The notes below the pieces were generated by a model. That model made no database searches and was not told where the DNA came from. It worked only from the letters and a program-made list of their open reading frames with translations. The position numbers were made by a program, and so were the translations under genes. From an uncultured Clostridia bacterium (GTDB lineage Bacteria; Bacillota; Clostridia; Oscillospirales; Oscillospiraceae), in contig CALLZZ010000107.1 of the NCBI GenBank assembly GCA_937858235.1, positions 1 to 36,358 on the forward strand: a stretch of DNA of 36,358 nt. Reading direction: 5' to 3'. Shown here one piece after another: positions 16,203 through 24,734 of the stretch (position 1 is its first letter; every line of letters starts with the position of its first letter).

Positions 16203-17876
16203 ATGGCCGCGAAAATCACCCCCATGCGGAAACAATATTTGGCACTTAAGAAAAAACACCCGGACTGTCTGCTCTTTTTTCGGCTGGGCGACTTTTATGA
16301 GATGTTCGACGAGGATGCAAGGATCGCGTCTAAGGAGCTGGATTTAACCCTTACCACCCGGGATCGGAACAAGGATATCCCGGTGGAGGATCGGGTGCCT
16401 ATGTGCGGCGTGCCCTACCACTCCTATCAGTCTTACCTGGCTCGCCTGATTGCAAAGGGCTATAAGGTGGCAATCTGTGAGCAGTTAGAGGATCCGTCGG
16501 TAGCCCAGGGTTTGGTAGAGCGGGACGTTGTCCGTATCGTCACACCGGGGACGGCGCTGGAGGCCTCCATGCTGGAGGAAAGCAGGAATAATTACATTGC
16601 CTCGGTGTTTTTAAATGAGGATCGCTGTGGACTCTGCTTCTGCGACCTGTCCACCGGTGAGGTTCTGTCTACCGCCTTCGGCGGGGAGGAGTGCCTATCC
16701 CACCTGCTCAACGAACTGGGGCGGTTTCATCCCCGGGAGGCGGTGCTGTCGAATCAGGCATGGAAGAACGAGGCCGTTACTCAAACCCTGGAGGAAAAGC
16801 TGGATTGCCGCAGGGAAAAGGGCAGCACCAAACGATTTGACTTTGTGGTGGCGGGAGCCACCGTCAGTCGTCAGTTTGAAAACTACACCGTGGTACCGTC
16901 CGATGCGCCGGAAGCCCTCCGGGCGGTAGGTGGGATGCTGTCCTACTTATACGAAACCCAGAAGAACAGACTCGGACATCTGCGAGTGCTCCAGTACTAC
17001 TCCAGCGGTCGGTTTATGGAGTTGGATCTGACCGCACGGCGGAATCTGGAGCTGACCGAAACCCTGCGGGGGAAGGAAAAACGCGGCAGTCTTCTGTGGG
17101 TTCTGGATCAGACCAAGACCGCTATGGGTGGACGCCTCCTGCGGAGCTGGCTGGAAAAACCGCTGCTCAACCCGGCAGAGATTGGAAAACGACTGGCGGC
17201 GGTACGGGATCTGGCGGCTGATTTGGTGGCACGGGAGGAAATTGTCCTGTGTCTCAAGGAGATCACCGACCTGGAACGACTGATTAGCCGCATGGTTTAC
17301 GGCAATGCCGGCGGCCGGGATCTGGTGGCACTGTCCGCAGGGCTGCACAAAATTCCGCGGCTCCGGGAGCTGCTAAATCCCATGCCCTCCAGTCTGCTGC
17401 GGGAGGTCTGCAATCAGTTGGACGAGCTGGCGGAGCTGACCAATTTGATTGACCAGGCGATTGTGGACGATCCACCCTTCTCTGTCCGGGAGGGGGGCAT
17501 GATCCGGGACGGCTACAGTAAGAATGTGGATTACCTTCGGAACGTGATGACCCACGGTAAGGAGATGGTAGCGGAGATTGAGGTCCGCACCAAGGAAAGC
17601 TGTGGGATCAAAAACATCCGGGTGAAATATAACAGGGTGTTCGGCTACTATATTGAGGTGGCCAAGTCCCAGACCGATCTGGTGCCCCAGGACTGGGTGC
17701 GGAAACAGACTACCGTCAACGCGGAACGGTACATCAATCAAGAACTGAAGGATCTGGAGCACACCATCCTTTCCGCAAAGGATCAGATCACTGATTTGGA
17801 GTACCAGATTTTCGAGCAGGTGCGCCAGTGCGCCGCTGATCAGGTGGAGCAGCGGTGGCTCAGGCTGACGTACTGA
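16203..17876 (+). CDS. mutS: DNA mismatch repair protein MutS, N-terminal part (frameshifted gene)
   Basis: This frame encodes 557 residues that cover the mismatch-binding domain (Phe31-Tyr32-Glu33 in GDFYEMF, the Phe-x-Glu wedge), the connector, and the core and clamp domains through KYNRVFGYYIEV and ERYINQELKDLE. It then leaves the MutS frame near 17850 and stops at 17874-17876. MutS recognises mispairs and hands them to MutL. The remaining ATPase part continues in another frame from 17855. Joined, the parts make about 863 codons, the normal MutS length less a few residues. As written the product would lack its ATPase and could not work. Either the gene is broken or the sequence has an error here. 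Confidence 0.93.
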   Translation: MAAKITPMRKQYLALKKKHPDCLLFFRLGDFYEMFDEDARIASKELDLTLTTRDRNKDIPVEDRVPMCGVPYHSYQSYLARLIAKGYKVAICEQLEDPSVAQGLVERDVVRIVTPGTALEASMLEESRNNYIASVFLNEDRCGLCFCDLSTGEVLSTAFGGEECLSHLLNELGRFHPREAVLSNQAWKNEAVTQTLEEKLDCRREKGSTKRFDFVVAGATVSRQFENYTVVPSDAPEALRAVGGMLSYLYETQKNRLGHLRVLQYYSSGRFMELDLTARRNLELTETLRGKEKRGSLLWVLDQTKTAMGGRLLRSWLEKPLLNPAEIGKRLAAVRDLAADLVAREEIVLCLKEITDLERLISRMVYGNAGGRDLVALSAGLHKIPRLRELLNPMPSSLLREVCNQLDELAELTNLIDQAIVDDPPFSVREGGMIRDGYSKNVDYLRNVMTHGKEMVAEIEVRTKESCGIKNIRVKYNRVFGYYIEVAKSQTDLVPQDWVRKQTTVNAERYINQELKDLEHTILSAKDQITDLEYQIFEQVRQCAADQVEQRWLRLTY

Positions 17877-18793
17877 CCAGTCTGGCGGCGGTGGCAGTAC
17901 ACAACCACTACTGTATGCCGGTGGTGAACGAGAGCACGGACATAGAGATCGTGGACGGACGGCATCCGGTGGTGGAGAAAGTCCTTAAAAATACTCTCTT
18001 TGTCCCGAACGACACCAAGATGGATCATCACGACAACCTGCTGGCCATCATCACCGGCCCCAACATGGCGGGTAAGTCGACTTACATGCGGCAGGTAGCG
18101 CTCATCTGTCTCATGGCGCAGATTGGCAGCTTTGTTCCCGCAAAGATCGCCAGAATCGGAGTGGTTGATCGGGTGTTTACCCGCATCGGTGCCAGCGATG
18201 ATCTGGCGGCGGGACAGTCCACCTTTATGGTGGAGATGAGCGAGGTGGCGGAGCTGTTGAAAAACGCCACCAACCGGTCGCTGCTGATTCTGGACGAGAT
18301 CGGTCGCGGAACCAGTACCTATGATGGTATGAGCATCGCACGTGCCGTATTGGAGTTCTGCGCAGATCGGAAGCGGTTGGGTGCAAAAACCCTCTTTGCC
18401 ACGCATTACCATGAGCTTAGCGCCCTGGAAGGTACCATCCCCGGGGTGAAGAACTACCACATTGCCGCCAAAAAACGGGCGGACGATATTATTTTCCTAC
18501 GAAAAATTGTCCAAGGTGGTGCGGATCAAAGCTACGGCATCGAGGTGGCCAAGCTGGCCGGCGTACCGCCTAAGGTGATTCGTCGGGCACGGGAAATCCT
18601 CGCTGAGTTGGAGCAGGGAACCGCAGCACCGGCGGTGGAACCCAATACGCCGTCCCATCCGGAACCAGAACAGGTGGGATTAGGCGACCTGGCGGCTCAG
18701 GAGGTGGCGGCGGAGCTGCGTCAGTTGGATCTGAATACCCTGACGCCCATTGAGGCCATGAATCTGCTGTACCAGCTGAAGCGGAAATTATAA
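17855..18793 (+). CDS. mutS: DNA mismatch repair protein MutS, C-terminal ATPase part (frameshifted gene)
   Basis: This second frame carries the MutS ATPase. It begins in the core helix just before ADVLTSLAAVA, then has DGRHPVVE, Walker A TGPNMAGKSTYMRQ (about 67-80), the DDLAAGQSTFMVEM signature, Walker B LLILDEIGRGTSTYDG and ATHYHELSAL. A C-terminal helix-turn-helix dimerisation segment (EAMNLLYQLKRKL) closes it. The nominal GTG at 17855 is only the first possible start after the break, not a likely natural one. Mapped onto the family, about 8 residues are missing between the fragments, which fits a deletion of 3n+1 bases. mutL follows 33 bp after the stop. Confidence 0.92.
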   Translation: MAQADVLTSLAAVAVHNHYCMPVVNESTDIEIVDGRHPVVEKVLKNTLFVPNDTKMDHHDNLLAIITGPNMAGKSTYMRQVALICLMAQIGSFVPAKIARIGVVDRVFTRIGASDDLAAGQSTFMVEMSEVAELLKNATNRSLLILDEIGRGTSTYDGMSIARAVLEFCADRKRLGAKTLFATHYHELSALEGTIPGVKNYHIAAKKRADDIIFLRKIVQGGADQSYGIEVAKLAGVPPKVIRRAREILAELEQGTAAPAVEPNTPSHPEPEQVGLGDLAAQEVAAELRQLDLNTLTPIEAMNLLYQLKRKL

Positions 18794-18826
18794 GTGATTG
18801 CGGACGGAACCGTAGGAGGTGTTGAC

Positions 18827-20752
18827 ATGGCACAGATTCAATGCTTAGATCCCCATGTGGCAGATCTGATTGCTGCCGGTGAGGTGGTAGAACGACCCGC
18901 CTCGGTGGTGAAGGAACTGATGGAAAACGCCATCGACGCCGGCGCGGTTACCGTAACGGTGGAGATTCAGCGGGGCGGCATGAGCTATATCCGGGTGACG
19001 GACAACGGGTCTGGCATTGCGCCGGAGGACGTAGAAACCGCATTCCTCCGCCACGCCACCAGCAAAATTCGCAGTGCCTACGATTTGGAGGCCATCGGCA
19101 CCCTTGGGTTCCGGGGCGAGGCGTTGGCGGCTATCGCTGCCGTATCCCGGGTGGAAGTGATGACCCGACAGGCAGAGGCACCCTTTGGCGCAGCTCTGGT
19201 GCTGGAGGGCGGAATTGTGCAGGAGCAAGAGGAGATCGGTTGCCCGGAGGGAACCACCATGATCGTGCGGAATCTGTTCTTCAACACCCCGGCACGGTTG
19301 AAGTTTATGAAGCGGGATGCTTCTGAGGGAGCAGCGGTGTTCGCGGTAGTACAGCATGTGGCGTTGAGCCGTCCGGACGTCTCCTTCCGATTTCTGCGGG
19401 ACGGAAAGGAAGAACTTCTAACCCCCGGTGATGGAAAGCTCCGTTCTGCTTTGTACGCGGTTTTGGGGCGGGATACCACCCTGGGATTCCTCCCCTGCAA
19501 GGGAACCGATGAGGCACTGGCTGTGAGCGGGTATGTTTCCCGTCCCAGCTGCTGCCGGGGCAATCGAACCGGCCAGCACTTTTTTGTCAACGGCCGTTAT
19601 GTTAAGTCCCGCACCATGGCGGCGGCACTGGAGGAAGCCTATCAGAATCAGAAGATGGTAGGGAAATTCCCGGGCTGCGTCCTGCGGATTTCGTCCAAGC
19701 TCAATGCGGTGGATGTAAACGTTCACCCGGCGAAAACGGAAGTAAAGTTCACTAGTGAGAAGAAGGTCTTTGACGCAGTGTACTATACCGTAAAAGGTGC
19801 GCTGGAGGCGGAGCAGGGTCACCCCCAAGTGGAGCTATCCCGGAAGCCCCAGCCCAAACAGGATAACGTGACGGGAAAACAGACCTTCTTTCAAACTGTA
19901 ACGGAGGATCAGTTTCGAAACCGCAGTGCAGTGCCGCTAGGAGACAGCGTGCGTACGGCCTACGAATCCGGAATGACACCTTATGCTGCGGCGAAAAAAA
20001 GGATGCAGCGAGAGGCAAATGTCTCTGTAACAGAGAACATGACGCCCGTGACCCAGGTGGAACCGGTCGAAACTGTGGAAAACTCTGAGGATTATGTGGA
20101 AAACTGTGGAGTAACCCGCTGCGACGGGGCGGAACCAATTCAGGAAATGGGGAAGAAATCTGTTCCGGAGCCGGTAACACCGGATACGCCTCTGTGGCGG
20201 ATTGCTGGGGAGGTACTGGACACCTACATTGTGGTGGAACAGGGGGAGACCGTCTATTTTATTGACAAGCACGCTGCCCACGAACGGATGAACTTCGACC
20301 GGATGAAGGCTCAGGACTGGCAGCCCATGCGTCAACTGCTGCTGACCCCACTACTGCTGCACCTGGCACCGGAGGAGTGCATGGTACTGCTGGCCCACCT
20401 GCCGCTGTTGGAACAGTTCGGATTTGAGGCGGAAGCCTTTGGCGGCGACAGCATTTTGGTGCGGCAGGCACCGGATGACCTGGCGGTAGATCAAATTGAA
20501 AGCGCACTGGAAGAGATTGCTGGAACGTTGATGGTAACCGGTACGGCAGATGCAGACGGTGCCCGGGACAAGGTGCTCCACACCATGGCCTGCAAGGCTG
20601 CGATTAAGGGTGGCTGGAAGAGCGATCCGGAAGAGCTGGAAGTGGTGGCGGAAGCGGTTCTGTCGGGACGGGTCAAATACTGTCCCCATGGCAGACCAGT
20701 GGCCATTGAAATGACAAAAAAGCAGTTTGAAAAGCAGTTTGGGCGCAGTTAA
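18827..20752 (+). CDS. mutL: DNA mismatch repair protein MutL
   Basis: MutL links MutS mismatch recognition to strand incision. The 641-residue product has an N-terminal GHKL ATPase with ELMENAIDAGA (residues 30-40), DNGSGI and FRGEALAAIAAVS. A variable linker of about 150 residues follows, and then a C-terminal dimerisation domain. Endonuclease metal motifs are present as DKHAAHERMNFD, ACKAAIKGG and CPHGRP, like MutL of bacteria without MutH. The first deviates from the textbook DQHAxxExxxxE (Lys for Gln, Asp for the last Glu). ATG 18827 follows AGGAGGTG at six bases. The gene is intact although its partner mutS is not. Confidence 0.95.
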   Translation: MAQIQCLDPHVADLIAAGEVVERPASVVKELMENAIDAGAVTVTVEIQRGGMSYIRVTDNGSGIAPEDVETAFLRHATSKIRSAYDLEAIGTLGFRGEALAAIAAVSRVEVMTRQAEAPFGAALVLEGGIVQEQEEIGCPEGTTMIVRNLFFNTPARLKFMKRDASEGAAVFAVVQHVALSRPDVSFRFLRDGKEELLTPGDGKLRSALYAVLGRDTTLGFLPCKGTDEALAVSGYVSRPSCCRGNRTGQHFFVNGRYVKSRTMAAALEEAYQNQKMVGKFPGCVLRISSKLNAVDVNVHPAKTEVKFTSEKKVFDAVYYTVKGALEAEQGHPQVELSRKPQPKQDNVTGKQTFFQTVTEDQFRNRSAVPLGDSVRTAYESGMTPYAAAKKRMQREANVSVTENMTPVTQVEPVETVENSEDYVENCGVTRCDGAEPIQEMGKKSVPEPVTPDTPLWRIAGEVLDTYIVVEQGETVYFIDKHAAHERMNFDRMKAQDWQPMRQLLLTPLLLHLAPEECMVLLAHLPLLEQFGFEAEAFGGDSILVRQAPDDLAVDQIESALEEIAGTLMVTGTADADGARDKVLHTMACKAAIKGGWKSDPEELEVVAEAVLSGRVKYCPHGRPVAIEMTKKQFEKQFGRS

Positions 20753-20782
20753 TCTACATAAAAGTGAGGAAAAGGTGGTGGA

Positions 20783-21664
20783 ATGATGAACCGAACCGTT
20801 GTCTGCGTAGTGGGGCCTACAGCCTCCGGAAAAACAAAGCTGGGGGTGGCTCTAGCTCACTTATTGCAGGGTGAGGTGGTCTCCGCTGACTCCATGCAGA
20901 TCTACCGCCGGATGGACGTGGGCACGGCCAAGCCCACGGCAGAGGAGCAGGAGGGAATTCCCCACCACATGATCGATGTGGCAGAGCCGGAGGAAAACTG
21001 GTCTGCGGCTCGGTATGTGGCGGCGGCGAACCAGTGCGTGGAGGATATTTTTCAGCGGGGAAAACGCCCCATCATCGTGGGTGGTACCGGGCTGTATATC
21101 GACTCCCTGGTTTCCGGTCGCACCTTCGCGGTACAGTGTACCGGCTGGCGGAAACGATTACAGGAGCAGGCCGCAGCGGAGGGCATCCAAGTGCTGCGGG
21201 AAGAACTGCGACAGGTAGACCCGGAGGCCTACGAACGGATTGCAGCGGCCGATCAAAAACGGATCATCCGAGCCTTGGAGGTCTGGCATGAGACCAGAAA
21301 AACCATTACCCAGCACAACAAAGAGACCCAGCTCCGACCACCTCGGTATCAGGCGGTGACCATCGGTTTGAACTTTGCACAGAAAGCCGATCTATGGAAT
21401 CGAATCAACCTGCGGGTGGATGAAATGATGACGCTGGGTCTGGCGGAGGAGGTACGGCAGCTGCTGGAAAGCGGTGTGCCTCGCACCTGTACCGCCATGC
21501 AGGCCATCGGCTACAAGGAGCTGGCAGTGGCGGTAACCGGTTCCGGTGATCTCCAGGCTGCGGCTGAGGAGGTCAAGCTGCGGACACGGCAGTACCAAGC
21601 GGCAGCTGACCTGGTTCCAGCGCAACCGGGAGACTTTATGGTATTTCTGGGGGGCTCAGCCTGA
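20783..21664 (+). CDS. miaA: tRNA dimethylallyltransferase MiaA (3' end frameshifted)
   Basis: MiaA transfers a dimethylallyl group to A37 of tRNAs that read UNN codons, making the substrate of MiaB. The P-loop is GPTASGKTKLG (about 11-21), followed by SADSMQIYRRMDVGTAKP and IIVGGTGLYIDSL, then the zinc-finger-like insert, and AMQAIGYKEL near residue 240. After KLRTRQY the annotated frame becomes non-homologous (QAAADLVPAQPG). The expected ending (KRQLTWFQRNRETLWYFW and beyond) is encoded from 21597 in another frame and stops at 21720-21722. A loss of two bases near 21595 explains this. Restored, the protein would be about 312 residues, the usual size. Confidence 0.92.
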   Translation: MMNRTVVCVVGPTASGKTKLGVALAHLLQGEVVSADSMQIYRRMDVGTAKPTAEEQEGIPHHMIDVAEPEENWSAARYVAAANQCVEDIFQRGKRPIIVGGTGLYIDSLVSGRTFAVQCTGWRKRLQEQAAAEGIQVLREELRQVDPEAYERIAAADQKRIIRALEVWHETRKTITQHNKETQLRPPRYQAVTIGLNFAQKADLWNRINLRVDEMMTLGLAEEVRQLLESGVPRTCTAMQAIGYKELAVAVTGSGDLQAAAEEVKLRTRQYQAAADLVPAQPGDFMVFLGGSA

Positions 21665-21801
21665 TTTTGCGGATGCCCGCCGTTTTACGACAGAAAAAAT
21701 GGGAGAATATGGGTTACTATGAGCGGGAGGACAAGCCCTTCCGTCTGCAATAGAGAGAAACGGCATTGTCCAAATTTGAAACGTGAAGGAAGTGCCTATC
21801 C

Positions 21802-22047
21802 ATGCAAAAGAGCAGCAATTTACAGGACGTTTACCTCGCCAATGTGCGGAAGAATCGCTTAAATGTGACCATGTTCCTGATGAACGGCTATCAGCTACGG
21901 GGCGTGATCACCGGGTACGATTCATTTACTGTGATTCTCAATTCCGACGGACGCCAGCAGGTAATCTACAAACATGCCATCTCTACCATTGTGGCGGAAC
22001 GTCCAGTGGATCTGAAGGATGGCGAAGTGAGTGGAGGGTCCCGTTAG
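21802..22047 (+). CDS. hfq: RNA-binding protein Hfq
   Basis: Hfq is a hexameric RNA chaperone. This 81-residue protein has the complete Sm fold: the N-terminal helix LQDVYLANVRKN, Sm1 (VTMFLMNGYQLRGVITGYDSF) and Sm2 (VIYKHAISTIVAE), including the proximal-face YKHA motif. It follows miaA, a conserved order in many bacteria. ATG 21802 is preceded by AAGGAAG. The HlyD-like gene begins 33 bp downstream. Confidence 0.95.
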   Translation: MQKSSNLQDVYLANVRKNRLNVTMFLMNGYQLRGVITGYDSFTVILNSDGRQQVIYKHAISTIVAERPVDLKDGEVSGGSR

Positions 22048-22080
22048 CAGCTGTAGCGACTGGGAAAGGATTGGTCGTAC

Positions 22081-23337
22081 ATGAAACCGGGAAAATGGAT
22101 TCAAAAAATCGTAATGGTGGTGTTCTTTATCGGCGCACTACTCTATTTCGCCAGCTACGCTATCCGCACCTTCCGCAGCGAGATCTCTACCACCGTCATT
22201 CATACTGCCACCGTGGAGGATTCCGTAGAGGGATCTGGATTGACCATCCGAGAGGAGCAGCCGGTGGAAGGGGAAGGCGAACTGATGGAAGTGTTGCCAG
22301 CGGAGGGCGAGACAGTGGCCAAGGGCGAGGTTCTGGCGCTGATTTACGAGAACAAGGAGGCCCTCCAGCAGCATCAGGAGTTGGAGAAGAAAACTGCAGA
22401 GCGGGATGCCCTCCAGTATGTCCTCAGCCACAGTGCCGAGTCCTCCGATACGGTGGAGCTGGGCAAGAGCATCATCGCAGGCATTGAATCCATCCGTGCA
22501 ACCGTGTTTCAGGAGGATCTGACCAAGCTCAGCAATGAGATGCAATCCCTGGAGAACATGATTTACCGACAGGATTATACTTACAGTGGCAACGAAGCGG
22601 TGACAAAAGAGCTTAACGGTCTGAACAAGCAGGTGAAGGAGCTGGAAAAAGCCGACAGCGCGGCGATTTCCAAGGTAAAGGCCGGGACAGCCGGCACCTT
22701 CTCTACGATTGTAGATGGCTACGAAAGCGTGCTGACGCCGGAGGTTTTGGACAACCTGACCCCCTCTAAGCTGGAGTCCCTGAAAAAGGACAAGCAGGAG
22801 GTAACGGTAGGCAGCTGCCTAGGCAAGATCATCACCGAAAAACGCTGGTATTTCGCCGCCATCATGGCAGAATCCGATGTGCAGCGGATGTACGAGGGGC
22901 TGTCAGTCTCGGTTCGCTTTGACGACGTGGCTGGAGCGCAGCCCATGACCGTCCACTCCATCGGCGACCCGGAGGACGGAAAGGTGACGGTAGTATTCTC
23001 ATCTAACCGTCATCTGTCCGAAACCTCTCTGCTGCGGGTACAGTCTGTGTCCGTGATCTATGACAGCTACACCGGGTTCCGCATTCCTAAGGAAGCCCTC
23101 CGAATGGAAGGGGATCAGTATTACGTCTACCGGGTCAGCGGCGTTCAGGTGCGCCAGGCCAAGGTGGAGATTCTGGCGGAAACCGAAGATTACTTTGTAG
23201 TCTGGCAGGGCGAGTCCAAGGATAAGGACGGCAATGCCGTGGAACAGAGCGAACTGGGCAAGGCTCAGCAGATTCGGGACGGGGATACCATCGTGATCCG
23301 CGGTACCGATCTCTACGACGGCAAGGTGATCCAGTAA
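22081..23337 (+). CDS. HlyD-family periplasmic-adaptor-like membrane protein
   Basis: This 418-residue protein has one N-terminal membrane helix (about residues 10-30). An extracytoplasmic region follows with a barrel-sandwich/biotinyl-lipoyl half (EGELMEVLPAEGETVAKGEVLALIYE), a helical hairpin rich in Glu/Leu/Lys (about 100-200), and beta-barrel segments (SDVQRMYEGLSVSVRFDD, FRIPKEALRMEGDQYYVYRV). These are the elements of HlyD/RND adaptor proteins. No ABC or RND partner adjoins it. Instead it lies between hfq and the yggS-sepF-divIVA division genes, so a role in envelope assembly is possible but only inferred. Confidence 0.78.
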   Translation: MKPGKWIQKIVMVVFFIGALLYFASYAIRTFRSEISTTVIHTATVEDSVEGSGLTIREEQPVEGEGELMEVLPAEGETVAKGEVLALIYENKEALQQHQELEKKTAERDALQYVLSHSAESSDTVELGKSIIAGIESIRATVFQEDLTKLSNEMQSLENMIYRQDYTYSGNEAVTKELNGLNKQVKELEKADSAAISKVKAGTAGTFSTIVDGYESVLTPEVLDNLTPSKLESLKKDKQEVTVGSCLGKIITEKRWYFAAIMAESDVQRMYEGLSVSVRFDDVAGAQPMTVHSIGDPEDGKVTVVFSSNRHLSETSLLRVQSVSVIYDSYTGFRIPKEALRMEGDQYYVYRVSGVQVRQAKVEILAETEDYFVVWQGESKDKDGNAVEQSELGKAQQIRDGDTIVIRGTDLYDGKVIQ

Positions 23338-23391
23338 TCTAACCGAAAAATGTGCCCTCAGAGCGAGAGATAGAAAGGCGGTGTCTGAGTC

Positions 23392-24102
23392 ATGGCACTA
23401 CAGGAAAATATCAGACAGGTTCAACACAGAATTGAGGCGGCGGCACGGGCTGCCGGGCGCGACCCGGGAGAAATCACCCTGGTGGCTGCCACCAAAGTTC
23501 AGACCTCGGAGACCATCCGTCAGGCTATCGCCAGCGGGATTCAGGTCTGCGGGGAAAATCGGGTTCAGGAGTTTAACCAGCACTGGATGGACGGCGCCTA
23601 CCAGGGTGTGCAGGTACACTTCATCGGGCACCTTCAGAAAAACAAGCTGAAGTATCTGGTGGGAAAGGTGTCCTTAATCGAGTCGGTGGACTCAGAAGAC
23701 CTGGTTCGCCTCATCGATGCCCGAGCCCAGAAGCTGGGTGTGGTACAGGACATCCTCATTGAAGTAAACATCGGCGGCGAGGCCAGCAAATCCGGCGTAG
23801 CGCCGGCAGACGTGGAAGGAATGATCCGGTTGGCGGCAGAGCTACCTGGTACCAATCCCAGAGGTCTGATGGCGATCCCTCCTGTTTCACACGAATCGGG
23901 AGAAAACAGACGATTTTTTGCCGCTATGCATCAGCTTTTTATTGACATAAAGAGCAAATCGTATGATAATGAAACTATTATCAACTGCCTGTCCATGGGG
24001 ATGAGCGGTGATTTTGAAGATGCCATTGCCGAAGGGGCCACGCAGGTTCGTGTGGGAACTGCGTTGTTTGGAGCTCGGCCTCCAATGCGGGTCAACGGAT
24101 AA
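23392..24102 (+). CDS. yggS: YggS-family pyridoxal phosphate homeostasis protein
   Basis: This 236-residue single-domain PLP-binding TIM-barrel protein is related to the N-terminal domain of alanine racemase. The PLP Lys lies in LVAATKVQT (near residue 35), followed by GENRVQEF and HFIGHLQKNKLKYLV. VNIGGEASKSGV and the closing phosphate-binding LSMGMSGDFEDAI and VRVGTALFG are all present. It buffers PLP rather than catalysing a known reaction. Its place next to sepF is conserved in Gram-positive division clusters. Confidence 0.93.
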   Translation: MALQENIRQVQHRIEAAARAAGRDPGEITLVAATKVQTSETIRQAIASGIQVCGENRVQEFNQHWMDGAYQGVQVHFIGHLQKNKLKYLVGKVSLIESVDSEDLVRLIDARAQKLGVVQDILIEVNIGGEASKSGVAPADVEGMIRLAAELPGTNPRGLMAIPPVSHESGENRRFFAAMHQLFIDIKSKSYDNETIINCLSMGMSGDFEDAIAEGATQVRVGTALFGARPPMRVNG

Positions 24103-24157
24103 CCCAGGACCGCACCCCCCGCTTTAGAGATACTACAATTAGGAGGATACATTACTT

Positions 24158-24634
24158 ATGAGCTTCATGGATGAACTGAGACGTTTGGCACGCCCCTATG
24201 AGGACGAAGACGAATTCCTGGATGAAGGCATGGACGAACCCTTTGCTGAGCCAAGAGACGACCGCAGAACACGCAGAAAGCGTGAGGATCGTGAAGACGA
24301 TATGGATACCGGCTATACCGCGGTGAGCAAGGATAAAGTGGTCAACATCAACACAACCACACAACTCCAGGTGGTTCTGGTGAAGCCTGAGAAATTCCAG
24401 GATGCTTCCACCATCGCTGATCACCTGCGGGACAAGCGTACCGTGGTGCTGAATCTGGAATCCACCAACAAGGATGTGGCGCGCCGCATGGTAGACTTCC
24501 TCTCCGGCGCAGCCTACGCACAGGAGGGCAAGGTGAAAAAGGTTGCCGTGGCGACTTACATTATCACTCCCTACAATGTGGACATCATTGGCGACCTCAT
24601 TGACGAACTGGAAAATAACGGTATGTACTTTTGA
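24158..24634 (+). CDS. sepF: Cell division protein SepF
   Basis: SepF polymerises on the membrane and tethers FtsZ. The 158-residue protein has the N-terminal membrane-targeting amphipathic start MSFMDELRRLA, a charged linker rich in Asp/Glu/Arg to about residue 60, and the C-terminal SepF core. The core contains VVLVKPEKFQDASTIADHL, RTVVLNLESTNKDVARRMVD and FLSGAAYAQ. A strong AGGAGGAT site lies 11 bases before the ATG. It is followed by divIVA, matching the yggS-sepF-divIVA order seen across Firmicutes. Confidence 0.94.
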   Translation: MSFMDELRRLARPYEDEDEFLDEGMDEPFAEPRDDRRTRRKREDREDDMDTGYTAVSKDKVVNINTTTQLQVVLVKPEKFQDASTIADHLRDKRTVVLNLESTNKDVARRMVDFLSGAAYAQEGKVKKVAVATYIITPYNVDIIGDLIDELENNGMYF

Positions 24635-24734
24635 GTCTGTACCGCTCAGTGCCCAACGATAAGGATAGAGAAAATAGAGATAGAACGGACCGTTGGCAGT
24701 GCCCGCGGAGCCGAAAAATAAAGGGGGATGTTCC

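Noticed and set aside
17840..17880. Programmed ribosomal frameshift in mutS
   Set aside because: No slippery heptamer or downstream pseudoknot is evident, and several residues are missing, which fits a deletion better.
21783..22487. Long plus-strand frame across hfq and the start of the HlyD-like gene
   Set aside because: Arg/Gly/His-rich shadow composition; Hfq and HlyD motifs are in the other frames.
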